From: Aureobasidium sp. EXF-3400
Lineage: Eukaryota; Ascomycota; Dothideomycetes; Dothideales; Saccotheciaceae
Length of the DNA: 64,000 nucleotides
Assembly (NCBI GenBank): GCA_024195585.1
Contig: SWBL01000192.1
Location: forward strand, 31,846 to 95,845
Reading direction: 5' to 3'
The position numbers were made by a program, and so were the translations under genes. How positions within the stretch are numbered: the stretch's first letter is position 1; every line of letters starts with the position of its first letter. Under the pieces are notes generated by a model. The model saw nothing but the letters and a program-made list of their open reading frames with translations. It ran no database searches and was not told the DNA's origin. Shown piece after piece: positions 1-11,731 of the stretch.

Positions 1-402
1 CACGCAAGCAAGAAGAGCACGAGCACAAGTTCGCGAGAAATCCTCATGACAAGAGTGTCCTGGCTTGCGCTACTGCCCGACCGACTGGTCTGGTAATATC
101 GCGACACCAGTCTCAGGGGCGGCTATGTCCAACAGTAACGATCACTAGATTGAGGTGCAACGATTCATGAGGGGTGGAAGAAATGATTGCCTGCGAAGCG
201 CCGAAGCAAAACGGAATAAATGAGTTGATCCGCTCTGTGCCGCTGAAGGTGTTGGTCCAAGTCTACTCGAGCCCTATCATTACCATCCGATCGTAACAGC
301 ACCACCTAGGGACAATGCACAACGAAGTTACGGCTTTCTCTTATATCAGGGCAAGTTGTGCTAGTGCCATGACATTCCATTTTTTGTCGACTCAAGAAGA
401 TC
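1..402. other. Left-edge non-coding stretch / GH47 leader
   Basis: No gene is recognised here. An ATG at 315 with a purine at -3 opens an 83-codon frame that runs to 566 and overlaps the start of the GH47 gene in another frame; it resembles no known protein and may be an upstream ORF. Confidence 0.5.
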
Positions 403-2162
403 ATGGCAAGACTTGCGAGAAGTGGCTCCATAGGTATGGCGTTCAAGGTCGCTTTCGTGTTCTGTATAATTACAACTCTCTGCATTCTGAGCTCACTTCG
501 ATCCACCCACTCGCGAGAGTTTTGGATTGGTACGATAAGGCCTCACGCTTGGTGCGAACAGGATGAACTAAGTCGTACAGAGCACAAATCGGGTTTTCCA
601 TCACCAACTCAGACCGCTAGAAAACAAGCAGTCGCAGCCGCTTTCCAACATGCCTGGGATGGGTATACCAAACACTGCTTCGGCCACGATACTTTACATC
701 CTGTAACCAATACCTGTGAGGACGACTTCGGTGGCTACGGTGCAACAGCCATTGACTCCTTGTCAACCGCAATCATGTTCGGCAACGAAAAAGTGACTGT
801 CCAAATTTTGGAGTTCATTGCAACTCTTGATCTCAAGGTAGTAAAAGGCGGTACTCGGATCCAAGTTTTCGAAGTCACTATTCGACACTTCGCCGCTATG
901 ATCTCGGCCTGGGATTTGTTACATGGTCCGTTTTCTCACATGGCTACGGATCCAGATCTCAGGAATGCATTGTACGCCCAGATGATAATAATGGGAGATA
1001 TACTCAGCTGTGCTTTCGACAGCCCGAGTGGCATTCCTTGCGAATGGGTTGATCCTGCTTTGTGTCAATCAGACAAAGGGACCCAGAATACCATCGCTGG
1101 TGTCGGAACAGTAATATTGGAGTTTGCAAGATTGTCAGATATCACCGGTAACCGTAAATACGCGATTCTGGCAGAAAAAGCGGAGAATCATCTACTGAAC
1201 CCACAGCCAGCATCCGGCGAGCCGTATCCGGGGCTTCTCGGTTCTTTTGTCAGCGTAGAGACAGGACACATCATAGGCTCTCAAGGTAGCTGGGGTGCCC
1301 TTTCGGATTGTAAGATTCGATTATCACCACTCCTGAGCTATAGACTGACAACTCATAGCTTTCTACGAATACCTGCTCAAAGCATATCTATATAACAGCG
1401 ATCTCTATGGCTTCTATCTGGAACGATGGCTGATTGCAGCAGACTCGACAATACGCTCAATCGGATCACACCCCTACGGACATCTTGAGTGGACTTTACT
1501 GCCATCTTGGAACGGAGCTAGTTTACAAAAATCACTGGAATCACTATCTTGGTTTGCCGGTGGTAGCTTCATCCTCGGAGGCATGGTAACAGATAATCAG
1601 ACTCTCGTGGACTATGGCCTCTCCATTGCAGATGCAGCAGGTGCAATATATGAATCAACACGGACTGGTCTCGGAGGAGAGTTCGTGACCTGGAGTACGT
1701 CCTGTGAAGCCAGTGAGAGTAATCCCTGCGATCCGAAGGACGCCATCCGGATCTCTGATGGCCGCTTCCGGTTACGACCAGAGGTCCTGGAGACGTGGTA
1801 CTATGCCTACCGAGCTACAAAGGACGAGAAGTACAGAGACTGGATTTGGGCTGCCTTCGAAGCTATAAACCGCTACTGCCGAACAGAAACCGGCTTCAGT
1901 TCGATCACCAACGTTGATGCTCCTGGAGGAGGTAGTAAAGGTGACGTACAGGAAAGCTTTGTGTTTGCCGAGGTGATGAAATATGTTTACCTTGCACATC
2001 TGGAGGTAAGTATTTGCCTTCTCGCAACTGTCAGTCGTATGGGATCCCTGACAGCGTTAGGATGCAGCATATCATGTTCAAGACAGTAGAACTGGTATCA
2101 AGAACACGTGGGTCTTCAATACGGAAGCCCATCCATTACGTGTCGCTGGTCCACCGCGATAG
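403..2162 (+). CDS. Glycoside hydrolase family 47 alpha-1,2-mannosidase
   Basis: This is a class I mannosyl-oligosaccharide alpha-1,2-mannosidase of about 551 residues, expected to trim N-glycan mannose in the ER or Golgi or to be secreted. Exons are 403-1309, 1359-2005 and 2061-2162. The introns (49 and 55 nt) have clean GT-AG ends and restore family motifs across both junctions. Visible hallmarks in order are a hydrophobic signal-anchor near residues 12-31, a GATAIDSL segment, the FEVTIR acidic motif, the spliced DSFYEYLLKAY motif, the catalytic LRPE motif, and the C-terminal calcium-site motif NTEAHP. All three expected acidic residues are present. The N-terminal region is divergent from the usual GWGATIVDALDTL consensus, so this is probably a paralogue rather than the core ER enzyme. 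A second Met at 436 could also serve as start. The next gene, an exporter, lies on the same strand. Confidence 0.9.
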
Positions 2163-2699
2163 TCTGATTCTTCTCATGGTTTCGGATAATAATTCTGAGT
2201 ATTAGCAAGATCGTTGTCGAGATAGTAACAGCAAATGACTGAGAGGACGGTGCATGTTTGCTATAGGTCCAAGCTCGTGAGTCCGATGTTGGGAACATCT
2301 TGCTTTAACCTTATAGTCAGGGTCCTTCAAGATCAACTAATGTACGCATCACATTGCTTAAACGTCTTTAGGGCAGTAAAAACTGATCTGCTTCAAAACT
2401 TGAGCAAAAAAGCAATGATGACGTAACATTTTCCATGCTTTGACTACTTTAGGATAACGGATCTTTTTGTGTTCAGGACATTTTCGGAACTTGCACCGAA
2501 ACACAAAGATGAGATCGTAGTCTGCTTTACAGGCTATGAGAAGCAAATGACTATAGGTGATCGTCTCGGGCGGGCCCTTGCAGGTCACCCAAGTCAGAAC
2601 GTCTTTCAATCTTGTTGACTTTCTTCCATCCTTTACGAAGACTCCAAATCAGCCTCTTCAATCTAACAGAACAAGATCGCCGCATAAGGTTGTGGTGTT
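2163..2699. other. Intergenic, GH47 to MFS exporter
   Basis: I see no gene, RNA or repeat. The stretch holds the 3' region of the GH47 gene and the promoter of the exporter. Confidence 0.5.
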
Positions 2700-4580
2700 A
2701 TGTTTAGTAGCCAAGCATCGTTGGCATACGAAAATGACGACTCAACACATGCATCGAGAAAACAGAAGGATACCGGCGACTCGAGTGGCACAGATGAGTC
2801 GACAACTCCAGATGCTGTCCACGATGACTTTGCCAAGTACGGTCTTGCGCTAACGAAGGAGGGACTGATTGACTGGAAAGAGGGGAATACACACCATCCT
2901 AGAAACTGGAATATCAACCGGAAACTTTACGACTCGTTCTTAGTGATTCTTTTCGAATTTGTTGCGTAAGTTTACACCGCCCCGCATCTTTGGTCATAAG
3001 TCATACTGATCAATATCAGGACAGCATTTAGCAATACAGGTGTAAGATACTGGCCAATCATGTCCTCCTGCAAAACACTGACTATAACCTGTCCTAGACA
3101 TCTTCGGCAACTTATGCTGCAGAAGAACTGAAGATCTCTGAGACAGTAGCGATATTTTGCTTTACAACCTTGTGAGTGTCATATTGATCTTTTGCATATC
3201 ATGCAGCTCACAGAAACCGTAGATATCTACTCGGTCAGGCTATAGGTAGCCTTGTTCTTCCTCCATTCACCGAAAGCTTTGGACGTCGACCTTCATACAT
3301 TGCTGGTTGTGCCTTGTTTTCTGTCTCAAACATCGTGGTAGCAGCCCCCAATCATACTGCTGGAGTCGTAGTTGGACGCTTTCTCTCTGGATTTGCTAGC
3401 GCTCTTCCCAGTACAGTGGCTTGTGGATCTCTGGAGGATATCTGGGATGCAAGAGAAAGGATATGGGTATTGAATGTATACATTATCTTTGCTGTTTCAA
3501 GCTTGGGGATAGGGCCAGTCGTAGGGACATTCCTCGCTACGTCCAGACTTGGTTGGTTAGTCTAATTCCGTTCTTTGGACCAAATTTCTTGCTGATACAT
3601 CTTAGGCAGTGGACTTATTGGATTGCAGCTATAGTGGCTGCTGTCATCACACTACTGGCTGTTTTCATGAAAGAAAGCAGGGCTAGCAAACTACTGGAGA
3701 TCGGAATGAGAAAAGTTGCCAAAGGACGCAAAGACAGGTAAGATAAGACTACTCGCTTGGCTTTTCTGAAAGCACTAACCACCCAACCAGTTCCAAGTCA
3801 GACTTCCGTCCTCTTGTCGAAGAGAATCCGCCCTCGTTGAAGACTTTCATGTCTGAATGCCTGACACGCCCCGCCAGCCTTTTCCTTACAGAGCCCATCA
3901 TCACATCCATCTCCCTTGTATGCTCGATTGTATATGCGACGATATACCTCTTCGGGGAAGCTATCAATGTGGTTTACTCCGATGGCTTTGGGTATACCAC
4001 GAGACAAAGCAGTTTGGTTAACCTGGCCTTCACCATCGGGCCTATCTTCTCTTTATTGCCTCGATTCTACGACATACACATCTCAAATCGGCAGAGAAAA
4101 AGAAACACACCCGCAGCACCTGAAGACAAGCTCTTTGGGTTTTATCTGGCAGCTCCCTTGCTTGCTGTAGCGAGCTGGTACTTTGCTTGGACTATCCCAT
4201 CCGCTGTGACGACAGTGTCGCCATTCGTTTCAACGTCAGCTCTCGTTATTGTGGGCTTCGCCGCCAGCGAGTTTGACTATGTGTTGTCAGGCTACCTCAC
4301 AGATACATATAGCTCATGGGCGGCATCAGCGAACGCACCCTTGGCAATCATGCGAGCTTTATTGAGTGGTGTTTTGCCTCTGTTTGGGACTGCCATGTTC
4401 AAGAACATCGGAAATAATGGTGCAGCCTCTATATTGGCAGGCATCGCGACAGCTTACTGTATTGTGGCTTTCGGCTTTTGGAAGTTTGGAAGGCGGATCA
4501 GGGAGCATAGCAAGTATGCGTTTCATGAGGATAAGGAAGAGACTACTGGTTCTGCAATGACTACGGTCGAGACAGTGTAG
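2700..4580 (+). CDS. MFS exporter, DHA1 (drug/polyamine:H+ antiporter) type
   Basis: This is a 12-helix major facilitator of about 538 residues, likely in the plasma membrane and exporting a drug, polyamine or small metabolite by proton antiport. Exons are 2700-2965, 3020-3041, 3098-3171, 3223-3555, 3606-3737 and 3791-4580; all five introns are 50-56 nt with good ends, and together they give one uninterrupted frame. The cytosolic N-terminus is rich in Ser, Thr and Asp. It is followed by the HPRNW motif common just before helix 1 in fungal DHA1 proteins, then the GRRPSYIAG loop, the GRFLSGFASALPSTVACGSLEDIWDARER segment typical of TPO/FLR-type exporters, and a second six-helix half from about residue 290. 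The second exon is only 22 nt and lies inside helix 1. Substrate cannot be told from the sequence. Confidence 0.88.
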
Positions 4581-5456
4581 GCAGCATACCAAGTGGTCGC
4601 AAGATGAGGCAAGCAAGAGATGTGTCTCAGTGTAGGTGGATTTGGGATGCATGGCTCTGGTCTACATGATTAGTGTAGCGTTATGTTAATCCACCATCTC
4701 AGAAGCAGTCACCCACTTATCAGGCTCCAACCAAAACTTCTCGTAACTCTGCTGTCCCTTGACCGTACCAACAAGATCAAATGGATCAGCAAAAGTCTCC
4801 CACCGAGACCTCATGTCAACCTAGCCTGGTCCACGTCGTTTAGTCAAGCCATCAGGATCCAAATACACATAATGATTCTAGGCAGCAGGGCAGCAGGATA
4901 GATCGCATTGATCCACCAAGTAAAAAGTGTTTATCTACCAGGACTTGAAGATGAGATAAAACGACTGTGATGTTTCGAACAGATAGCACTGATGTATCGC
5001 CCCGGCAGATAGGAAATTCGGTCAAACGACGACGCCCAGAATGGCAGGCGCAATCCCGTCCCATCTTTCCCGAAGAATTTCCATGTTCAACATGTCGCAA
5101 CATCTCACATACTACCCTTTCTTTGTTCCAAGAGCGACAAATGTTGTATGGCTTTGGTGACGAGGCCAGAAAATGATAACTGCTGCCCTTATCTGATAGA
5201 GACCACGACCCCTCAAGCACACCATCTGATCGACAAACATCACACGCCAAGCCGCACCATGCTATCCAATCAATGGAGCTCAAGCTTCGACAAGCAATCT
5301 GGACGTCTTGTTACTGGAGCAGAACCTCCAAACAATCATCCGCAAAAGGGATGAACAGGCCATGTATCACTGCAGGCGGGCAGGCTAATATTATGTCTCT
5401 CTCATTCCCCGCGCGGCTTACCGTCCTGCTGGTCCTGCAATCCATAACCCTATAAT
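4581..5456. other. Intergenic between two transporters, with a coding relic
   Basis: No intact gene is visible. A protein-like minus-strand fragment at 4686-4820 is listed separately. The right part is presumed to be the promoter of the sugar porter. Confidence 0.45.
4686..4820 (-). pseudogene. C-terminal fragment of an unidentified gene (relic)
   Basis: Read on the minus strand, 4820 to 4686 encodes about 44 residues with natural composition (SRWETFADPFDL, then QQSYEKFWLEPDKWV) and ends in TAA. Upstream in the same frame, 4880-4824 also looks protein-like (YVYLDPDGLTKRRGPG) but is cut off by an in-frame TAG at 4821-4823, and another TAG precedes it. The TAG follows a branch-like TTGACTAAAC, so it could instead be an intron acceptor. 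No complete upstream gene can be assembled, so a decayed gene is the simpler reading. I do not recognise the family. Confidence 0.4.
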
Positions 5457-7151
5457 ATGGACGACGATTCCGAAACCGTGGGCCCTGAGGTCGCTTTATT
5501 GTCTCGCGCGTCTGCAGACATCACAGAACAAACCCCTCGTCGCGAGTCCAACATGACGCGAACAGGTACCTTGAGAGCCTACTATCTCGGCTGTGTGGTT
5601 TGCATGGGCGGCTTTTTATTTGGCTACGATTCTGGAATCATCGGTATGAGTGACAGCGTTCTGTGTTCTGACAGTTGCTGAAAGTGTGCACCTGCAGGCG
5701 GAGTTTTAACTCTTGCATCTTTCGAGCATGACTTTGGCTATACCAAGAAGCAAGCGACTCGCAACAGTTCCTTGTCAGTCGGTCTCCAACAACTGGGCGC
5801 TTTTCTCGCATGTTTCGCCGTTTGGCCCGTCACGCATCGATTTGGTCGCAAATGGGCATTGGTACTATGTTCGACTATATTCGTCATCGGAGCTACTATT
5901 CAGACCATCAACACGCATTCATTCGGCGCGTTCTTGGCTGCTCGATTTATTGCTGGCATCGGTCTAGGAGGAAGCAGTGTCGTTGTGCCCATGTTCTCAA
6001 GTGAGATGGCACCGAAAGAACTGCGTGGTCAGATCGGCAGCTTCTACCAGCTCTTCTACACTCTTGGTAAGCAAACTTTGCTGCTGAACTGTGCGGCCAT
6101 ATCTGACAGTATTCCAGGCATCTTCACGTCCTACTGGATCGACTACGGCGTCGGCAAAAACATCCCAACCAGCGAAGCTAAACAATGGCAAATTCCCATC
6201 GGCATCCAAATCCTACCTGCCGCTCTCCTCGGCCTCGGGATGTTCACCCTCAAAGAGTCAGTCCGCTGGCTAACCCTCAAAGGCCGCCACCAAGAAGCCT
6301 GGGAATCTCTCCAATGGATCAGAGCCGACAGCGGCCCCTCCGCCCAGCTCGAAATGGACGAAATCCGTCTCCGCGTAGAAACAGAATTGCGAGAAAAAGA
6401 AGGCTTTCAATTCAGTGAACTCTACACCAAGCCCGACAATCTCCAACGCACTATCACTGCCGCTGTGGTGTTCATTGCCCAACAATCTACAGGAGCAACT
6501 GCCTTTGCAACCTATGGTCCTCAATACTTCAAATTACTGGTTGGAAGCAAAGGCAACAACGACCTCCTCCTCACAGCCATCTTCGGCGCCATAAAAGTGG
6601 CCGCATGCCTCACTTTCGTCATTTTCGTCGCCGAGCGCGTCAACCGCAAGATCGTCCTCACACTAGGCGCCCTTGTCATGGCTGCTTGCCAAATCTCCAC
6701 CGCTGCGGTCGTACGCTCTAAACCACCTCCTGGAGACGCTACAGTAACATCCTCTGGTATCGCCACCGTAGCTTTGATCTACCTGTTTGTTATCGCCTAC
6801 AACTTTTCTTGGGGACCCTTACCGTGGCCTTACATCTCTGAGATCTTTCCAACACGCATTCGCGAGCCAGGTATTGGTATAGCCGTATCCTCACAATGGC
6901 TGTGGAATTTTGTTTACTCGATAAGTACACCTTATATGATCAAGGATCTGGGCTGGGGTACGTTCCTCTTCTGGGGTATTGCTGATCTCGTAATTGCGGG
7001 AGGAGCTTGGTTCTTCTTGGATGAGACTAGAGGGAGGAGTTTGGAGGAGATTACGCATACGACTGATGGTGTCAAGAGATTTGATGAGGATCGGGGGTAT
7101 GGAGATGTGCAGAGGGAGGTTGGGAAGGGAGCTGGTGTTGAGGTTAGATAG
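5457..7151 (+). CDS. MFS sugar-porter family transporter
   Basis: This is a sugar or polyol (possibly quinate-like) transporter of about 529 residues in the plasma membrane. Exons are 5457-5643, 5698-6066 and 6118-7151. Family signatures are clear: GGFLFGYDSGIIGG in helix 1, GRKWAL after helix 2, RFIAGIGLGGSSVVVPMFSSEMAPKELRG around helix 4, KESVRWL in the PESPRWL position, WGPLPWPYISEIFPTRIR at helices 10-11, and DETRGRSLEEI at the end of helix 12. The second intron (6067-6117) is 51 nt and stop-free, so it can be mistaken for coding. Removing it gives the normal LFYTLGIFTSYWIDYGVG helix-5 sequence. The real substrate cannot be assigned by eye. Confidence 0.9.
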
Positions 7152-7840
7152 GTTTTGCTGGCTGCGTCTTGTATATACACAGATTCAGCTTCATTGTGCC
7201 TTTTCATATCGAGAACATTGCTTTAGACTAGGATACGAGAGGCTACCAGGGCTCGTACTTTGGAGTCACTCCCACTCTTCTTTCATGCAAGGGAGTTTAT
7301 GCTGTAGAAATGCACAATATCATTCGAGAGAGGCCGTTTTCCATTGGGAGCTACATTGTATCGCCTTTCTGTGGAAGAAGCTCCACTCCAGACATCACTG
7401 TGCATTCTGATAGCCACAGCTGAGATAGTCTAGCACATCGGGAGCATATATTAGCATGCATGAGATAAAAGAGTCGAAATGGCATATATTATCTACGAGT
7501 CGATGACATACACAAATTAACGAGACTTATCTTTGTTTGCCAGTCATTTGCTCTTCTTCATTATTTTCTTGCCAGTCTTGATTAATGCATCACCTAGGCG
7601 GCGGCAAGTAGGGCAGTGGCAAGTCTGACGCGGCACTCGTTCAGGTGAGTATGAACGACGCTTTTTTCTTGACATCCGGTCTGGCGAGCGGAGATTTGCG
7701 ACTTGCATACCGGCGGCTGGAGAAGGCGATGCACCACCTGGGCGGCATCCAGGACAGTGGCAAGATACACAGAACAGCCTCTTGTCCAGTAGAATGTCGA
7801 GACCCGACCACTTGGAGGCATGACACTTTGCAGTATCAGG
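7152..7840. other. Intergenic, convergent 3' regions
   Basis: This lies between the 3' ends of the sugar porter (+) and the lipid-droplet hydrolase (-). A 65-codon plus-strand frame starts at 7651, right after a donor-like CAG|GTGAGT at 7642-7650, but it resembles nothing known. I call no gene. Confidence 0.4.
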
Positions 7841-9063
7841 TCACTTAACGCTCTGCAACAACTCAGCAATATATTGTTCCACTTTCTTCGCAACCAGATC
7901 ATTGTGTTCTACACCAGAATTAGGACCCTTTGTGCTGTACAACAAAAGAGCGACTTACTGATACAGAAGCCATGAGGAGTGCCATGCGTATCGATCTCCA
8001 TAGTAGGCTTACTTTCATCTCCCACTTGTCCTGTGGCAGCTCTAGCAACAATGAGCTCATCACGAGTCTCGTCAGCGACCCAATGGTCATCAGTGCCAAA
8101 GTAGAAGTAGAGTTTTGTCTTGTTGGTGCTTGAGTTTTGTGCTTTGGAGAGGCCCCAGAGCTCATCGTCCCAAGCGTCTGCGGTTATGGTTTTCATTTCA
8201 TGGCTGGCAAGGTATCTGATACATGTTAGAAATAGGTACGAACTGGAAGAGAGGACTTGAAACCTACAATGCTTGCCTGACACCGCCTTGGCTCTTGATG
8301 AATGCCGTTGTGGGCTCTGCCGCTGGAGCAGGGAATCCAGTAATGAGGCCGACGAGGGTTTGTAGTGCACTGAAGGGAACCCAAGAGAACAAAAGACGTA
8401 CAACTACGCCTGCAATAGCCGCAAAATACGGAATGGCAAAGAATAACTGCGGTAAAACAAATCAATTGATACGTCCAGTGGCAGAGAGAGGCAGAGGTTT
8501 CGGAGGATGGCCTCTTTGCCGAATATGGTGGAATCAAGGTAACATACGCTGAACTTCTTGCCGCTTGGGCTCTTTGCAATATGAGTGACTGTAGGAAACA
8601 AACAGATTCCACCAATGACTTTAGCGTCATTACTCAATTGCTGTGTTGTGGGATTTTGCTTTCGTCGTCTCAAGACCTCGAGTAGGATATATGAGCCTAC
8701 CGAGTGGCCCATCAAAATTACTTTTGTAGGAGATCCTGGTCTTGCATGACTCTGTATTGCTCTTTCGAGCATCCGGCCTATGTGCTCTATTTGTTGTTCC
8801 AGGTCATATGGCCCTTCACCATTGTCATAAGCAGAGTGTTGATGGCCATTGTCTTGGACTCCAAACCCACGAAGGTTTGTTCCTGCGACTTTGATGTGAA
8901 GATCTGAGTAGTTGGTGCGAAGGTTATCGAAGCATAATGTTAGGAATGTGCGATAGTATTCTATGAGGCCTGGGTTTCCGGTGATGAAGAAGACCAGAAG
9001 TGAATCACGGGAGGAGGTTGTCGAAGCGACATGTGTAAGATCAATTGAATCTTCGACTGTCAT
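7841..9063 (-). CDS. Lipid-droplet-associated hydrolase (LDAH-like, alpha/beta fold)
   Basis: This is a serine hydrolase of about 339 residues related to animal LDAH and yeast lipid-droplet hydrolases, expected on lipid droplets and thought to act on sterol or other lipid esters. Coding exons in reading order are 9063-8548, 8446-8268, 8215-7959 and 7908-7841; the introns are 101, 52 and 50 nt. The family hallmark LLVFFITGNPGLIEYY is near residue 30, and the nucleophile elbow GHSVG is near residue 117. The acidic and histidine parts of the triad are expected in the third exon, where FGTDDHWV and DTHGTPHGF are seen. The hydrophobic stretch LFFAIPYFAAIAGVVVR could bind the droplet surface. ATG at 9063 is the first real start; the frame is open upstream only from a TTG. 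The gene is divergent from EPL1. Confidence 0.85.
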
Positions 9064-9908
9064 CCTGAAGGGTTGGCGAGGTTCTCGCAAGGTCTACAAA
9101 GCAACTTGAGGTGGTTGCAGCAAGCACGTTCGTGTGTGCAGAGCGTAGCCGCGGTGAGGAAGCCCCCTGTACTTGTTAATTGTCCGAAGCTAGTGATGGA
9201 TCTAGTAATCGGCGATGTGAGAGTGCATTTGATCTCATTGCTGCGAATAGTAGACAAATGCGATACAGTGAATCTCACGAGTAACCAGACACTCGAGGCA
9301 GTTGCATTATCTGGTTGTTCTGCTATCGTCGCAAGGGCAAGACCAGAAGGGTGACGGTACCTATCAGTGACAGATCGCGATCGCGGCCGTCTTGTTGTGT
9401 TTTACCTATGTTTCACCCGTTACGATAGACTGTCACCGCCAAAAGTAGAATTGTTGTGTTGACAGTTGCCTGTTCGGTGTCGGTGAAAGCTCCTTCCGAG
9501 TTGAATAGACTGCTTTGAACGAAGCGCCCTCAAGCCACGGAAACAAATGCGCCCGACGGGAAGAAGCAAAGAATCCCACTCGCCATCTCGAAGCACTCGC
9601 AACCCACGCCAGAGCGACACGCGCTGCACCACCACAAATCATCAACAAAGCACCACCACCATCCACCGCCATCGCCAAAAATCACAATATTCACACGATC
9701 ATCAAAATCGCACCTCTAATTTAATACTGGAGCCTTTTTGACTAATTATTTGCGTTGCGTGGAGGAGTCGCGCCTCTCTTCGCTGTTTTCCCTCCTCCCA
9801 CCTCTCGCGACACGCAAATTTTTCAGGCCAGCTTTTCATTAATCGCGACGCCAAGCCTTTTTCTGACTGCATAATTTTTCCCTATTCATCACAACTTTGC
9901 ATGAGAGT
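9064..9908. other. Divergent promoter region LDAH-like / EPL1
   Basis: No gene is seen. The EPL1-proximal part carries a pyrimidine-rich tract (about 9768-9807). An out-of-frame ATG at 9901 is listed separately. Confidence 0.5.
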
Positions 9909-9999
9909 ATGCAGAGCACTCGTGCCTCCGGTGCACGCTTCAGGCAGAGGAAACTCTCGACCAAGCATCCGCTACAGGTCGTCAAGGAGAATGAAATAG
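9901..9999 (+). promoter_or_regulatory. Out-of-frame upstream ORF overlapping EPL1 start
   Basis: ATG at 9901 lies 8 nt before the EPL1 ATG and opens a 32-codon frame ending at TAG 9997-9999, inside the EPL1 coding region. If it lies in the mature leader it would reduce EPL1 translation unless scanned past. Its context (purine absent at -3) is weak. Confidence 0.4.
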
Positions 10000-11731
10000 A
10001 GACCTTTGCCATCGATGAAGATCCTCAACGCCACATCCCTCATGTCGAGACTGGTGTAGAAAAGGCAGAAGAGACCGAACACCATCTTCAGGCTGTCATC
10101 TCTGCCGCTGCCGCCTCGTCGCTAGGTGCCAAAGTCAACCAAGTTTTTATTCCTACACCAGAAACAAAGTCAAGTGGTATTCCCTATGATCAGTTGTATC
10201 CACGACAGTTTGCCGAGCCGGCCACCTACATTCGGTTCAGTTCAACGGTTGAGGACTGCATCGGGCATCAGTACAATATTGACGAAGAGGATGATGTTTT
10301 CTTGCTGAACTTCAACTCTTCCAAGAAAGATGATGAGAAGCTTTCCGAGGACATTTTCGAAGAGCTGATGAGCTTCTTTGATCTCAAGTCCGACAAGAGT
10401 CATCCCTTCGCCAACATTTCCAACGCTCCGATCCTGACACTCGAAGAAGCTGAGAGCTACTATGACGATCCAGAGGATGAAACAAACCTTTCAGTAGAAG
10501 CCCGAAAGTGGGCCAAGGAAGTGTATGAGCACTGGCGTTCGCGAAGAGTGCAGAACGGCAATCGCTCGCTCTTGTCAAGTCTCAAGTTCGAAACCGGTGC
10601 CGACACTGACGACAACGACGCCTATGTTTGTTTCAGACGTCGCGAAGTACGACAGGCTCGCAAGACCAGAGGTAGAGATGCTCAGGTGACTGAGAAGCTC
10701 AAGAAGCTGAGAAGAGAGCTTGAGGATGCCAGGCAACTCCTGATCTCGGTCAATCAGCGCGAGCGATTGATCAAGCAGAGGATAGAGACGGAACGTAAAG
10801 TGTTCGAACAGCGCAGTGAGTTGAAGAAGGTCAAGGTACAGCAAGGGATCAAAGGTGAAAAGGGAGAAGACGAGGAACTCCTTGTCAACCAAAGAGTAAG
10901 TCATGATCTTGTTACCTTTGATGTGGATTGTGTGCTGATGTTGAATAGCCCACGCCGAAGCCCAGACCAGCAAAAGCCGATGGACAAAGACCCACCACAT
11001 TGCGTCTCCCTGGTACGAGGACAGAAGCCGTCCGCGCAGCCCCGGAGAACGACCTTGTGCAGTTGTCAGACATCCAGGAAGAGGCAGCCGCGGCGGTGCA
11101 GCGATCAGTCGAAGAAAAGATTGGCCAGCATCGCAAGTGGAACAAGGATTGGGTCGACAATACCTGGGGACCTATCACACCACCAGCCGAGCCTTCTTCA
11201 GCGTCTGGGTATCTGCCACGCATCGAAGAGGTTCAATTACCGACGCCTCCAGCTTCTTTGCATTCCGAGACATCACAAGACCATGCCAAGGATGTCGAGA
11301 TGAAAGACGCAGACCTACCTACACCGGTCAGTGCTGCACAAGAACAAGCACCTCGTACCATGTTCCGCTTCAACTCGCCACCACCTGAGGCAGGATATGA
11401 GAGACCTTCGTACAGACGACGATTTGGTCGTAATGGGCGTTTGTTCATTGAACAACGCAAGCCGCGAATGTTTGTTCAGAGCAAAGGTGTGATAGGCGAC
11501 TCTGACGACGAGAGTGATGGCGAGACAGTTGTGTACCCGATGGACTGCTATGACACCCTGGGTATCAGCTATCGGGCTAGCATTTTGGCGCCACGAAGGC
11601 CCGTAGACCCGGCAGGCGACCACATGGCGCAGCTTCGGCGGGCAGGATCCAGCGGTGATGTGGCTATGACAGGCGGAGGGTCGACAGCAGGTCATGGAAC
11701 CAGTCATGGCCAGGGCGAGGGCGGAAGCTGA
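9909..11731 (+). CDS. EPL1: Enhancer of polycomb-like protein, NuA4 subunit
   Basis: Epl1 is the scaffold of the NuA4 histone acetyltransferase, holding the Esa1-Yng2-Eaf6 catalytic module in the nucleus. The product is about 589 residues from exons 9909-10895 and 10949-11731 (53-nt intron, phase 0). The N-terminus MQSTRASGARFRQRKL matches the basic start of the family, and the enhancer-of-polycomb N-terminal domain follows, with IPTPETKSSGIPYDQLYP and YNIDEEDDVFLLNFN. A long helical segment (about residues 240-320) is rich in Arg, Lys and Glu. The second exon holds a Q/E-rich helix and ends in a disordered Gly/Ser tail. I chose ATG 9909 because the open frame upstream has only a TTG. Confidence 0.92.

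Noticed and set aside
7642..7848. Donor-like CAG|GTGAGT followed by a 65-codon frame
   Set aside because: No matching acceptor or upstream exon could be assembled and the peptide resembles nothing known.
9064..9090. N-terminal extension of the LDAH-like protein
   Set aside because: It begins at a TTG; the first ATG is at 9063.
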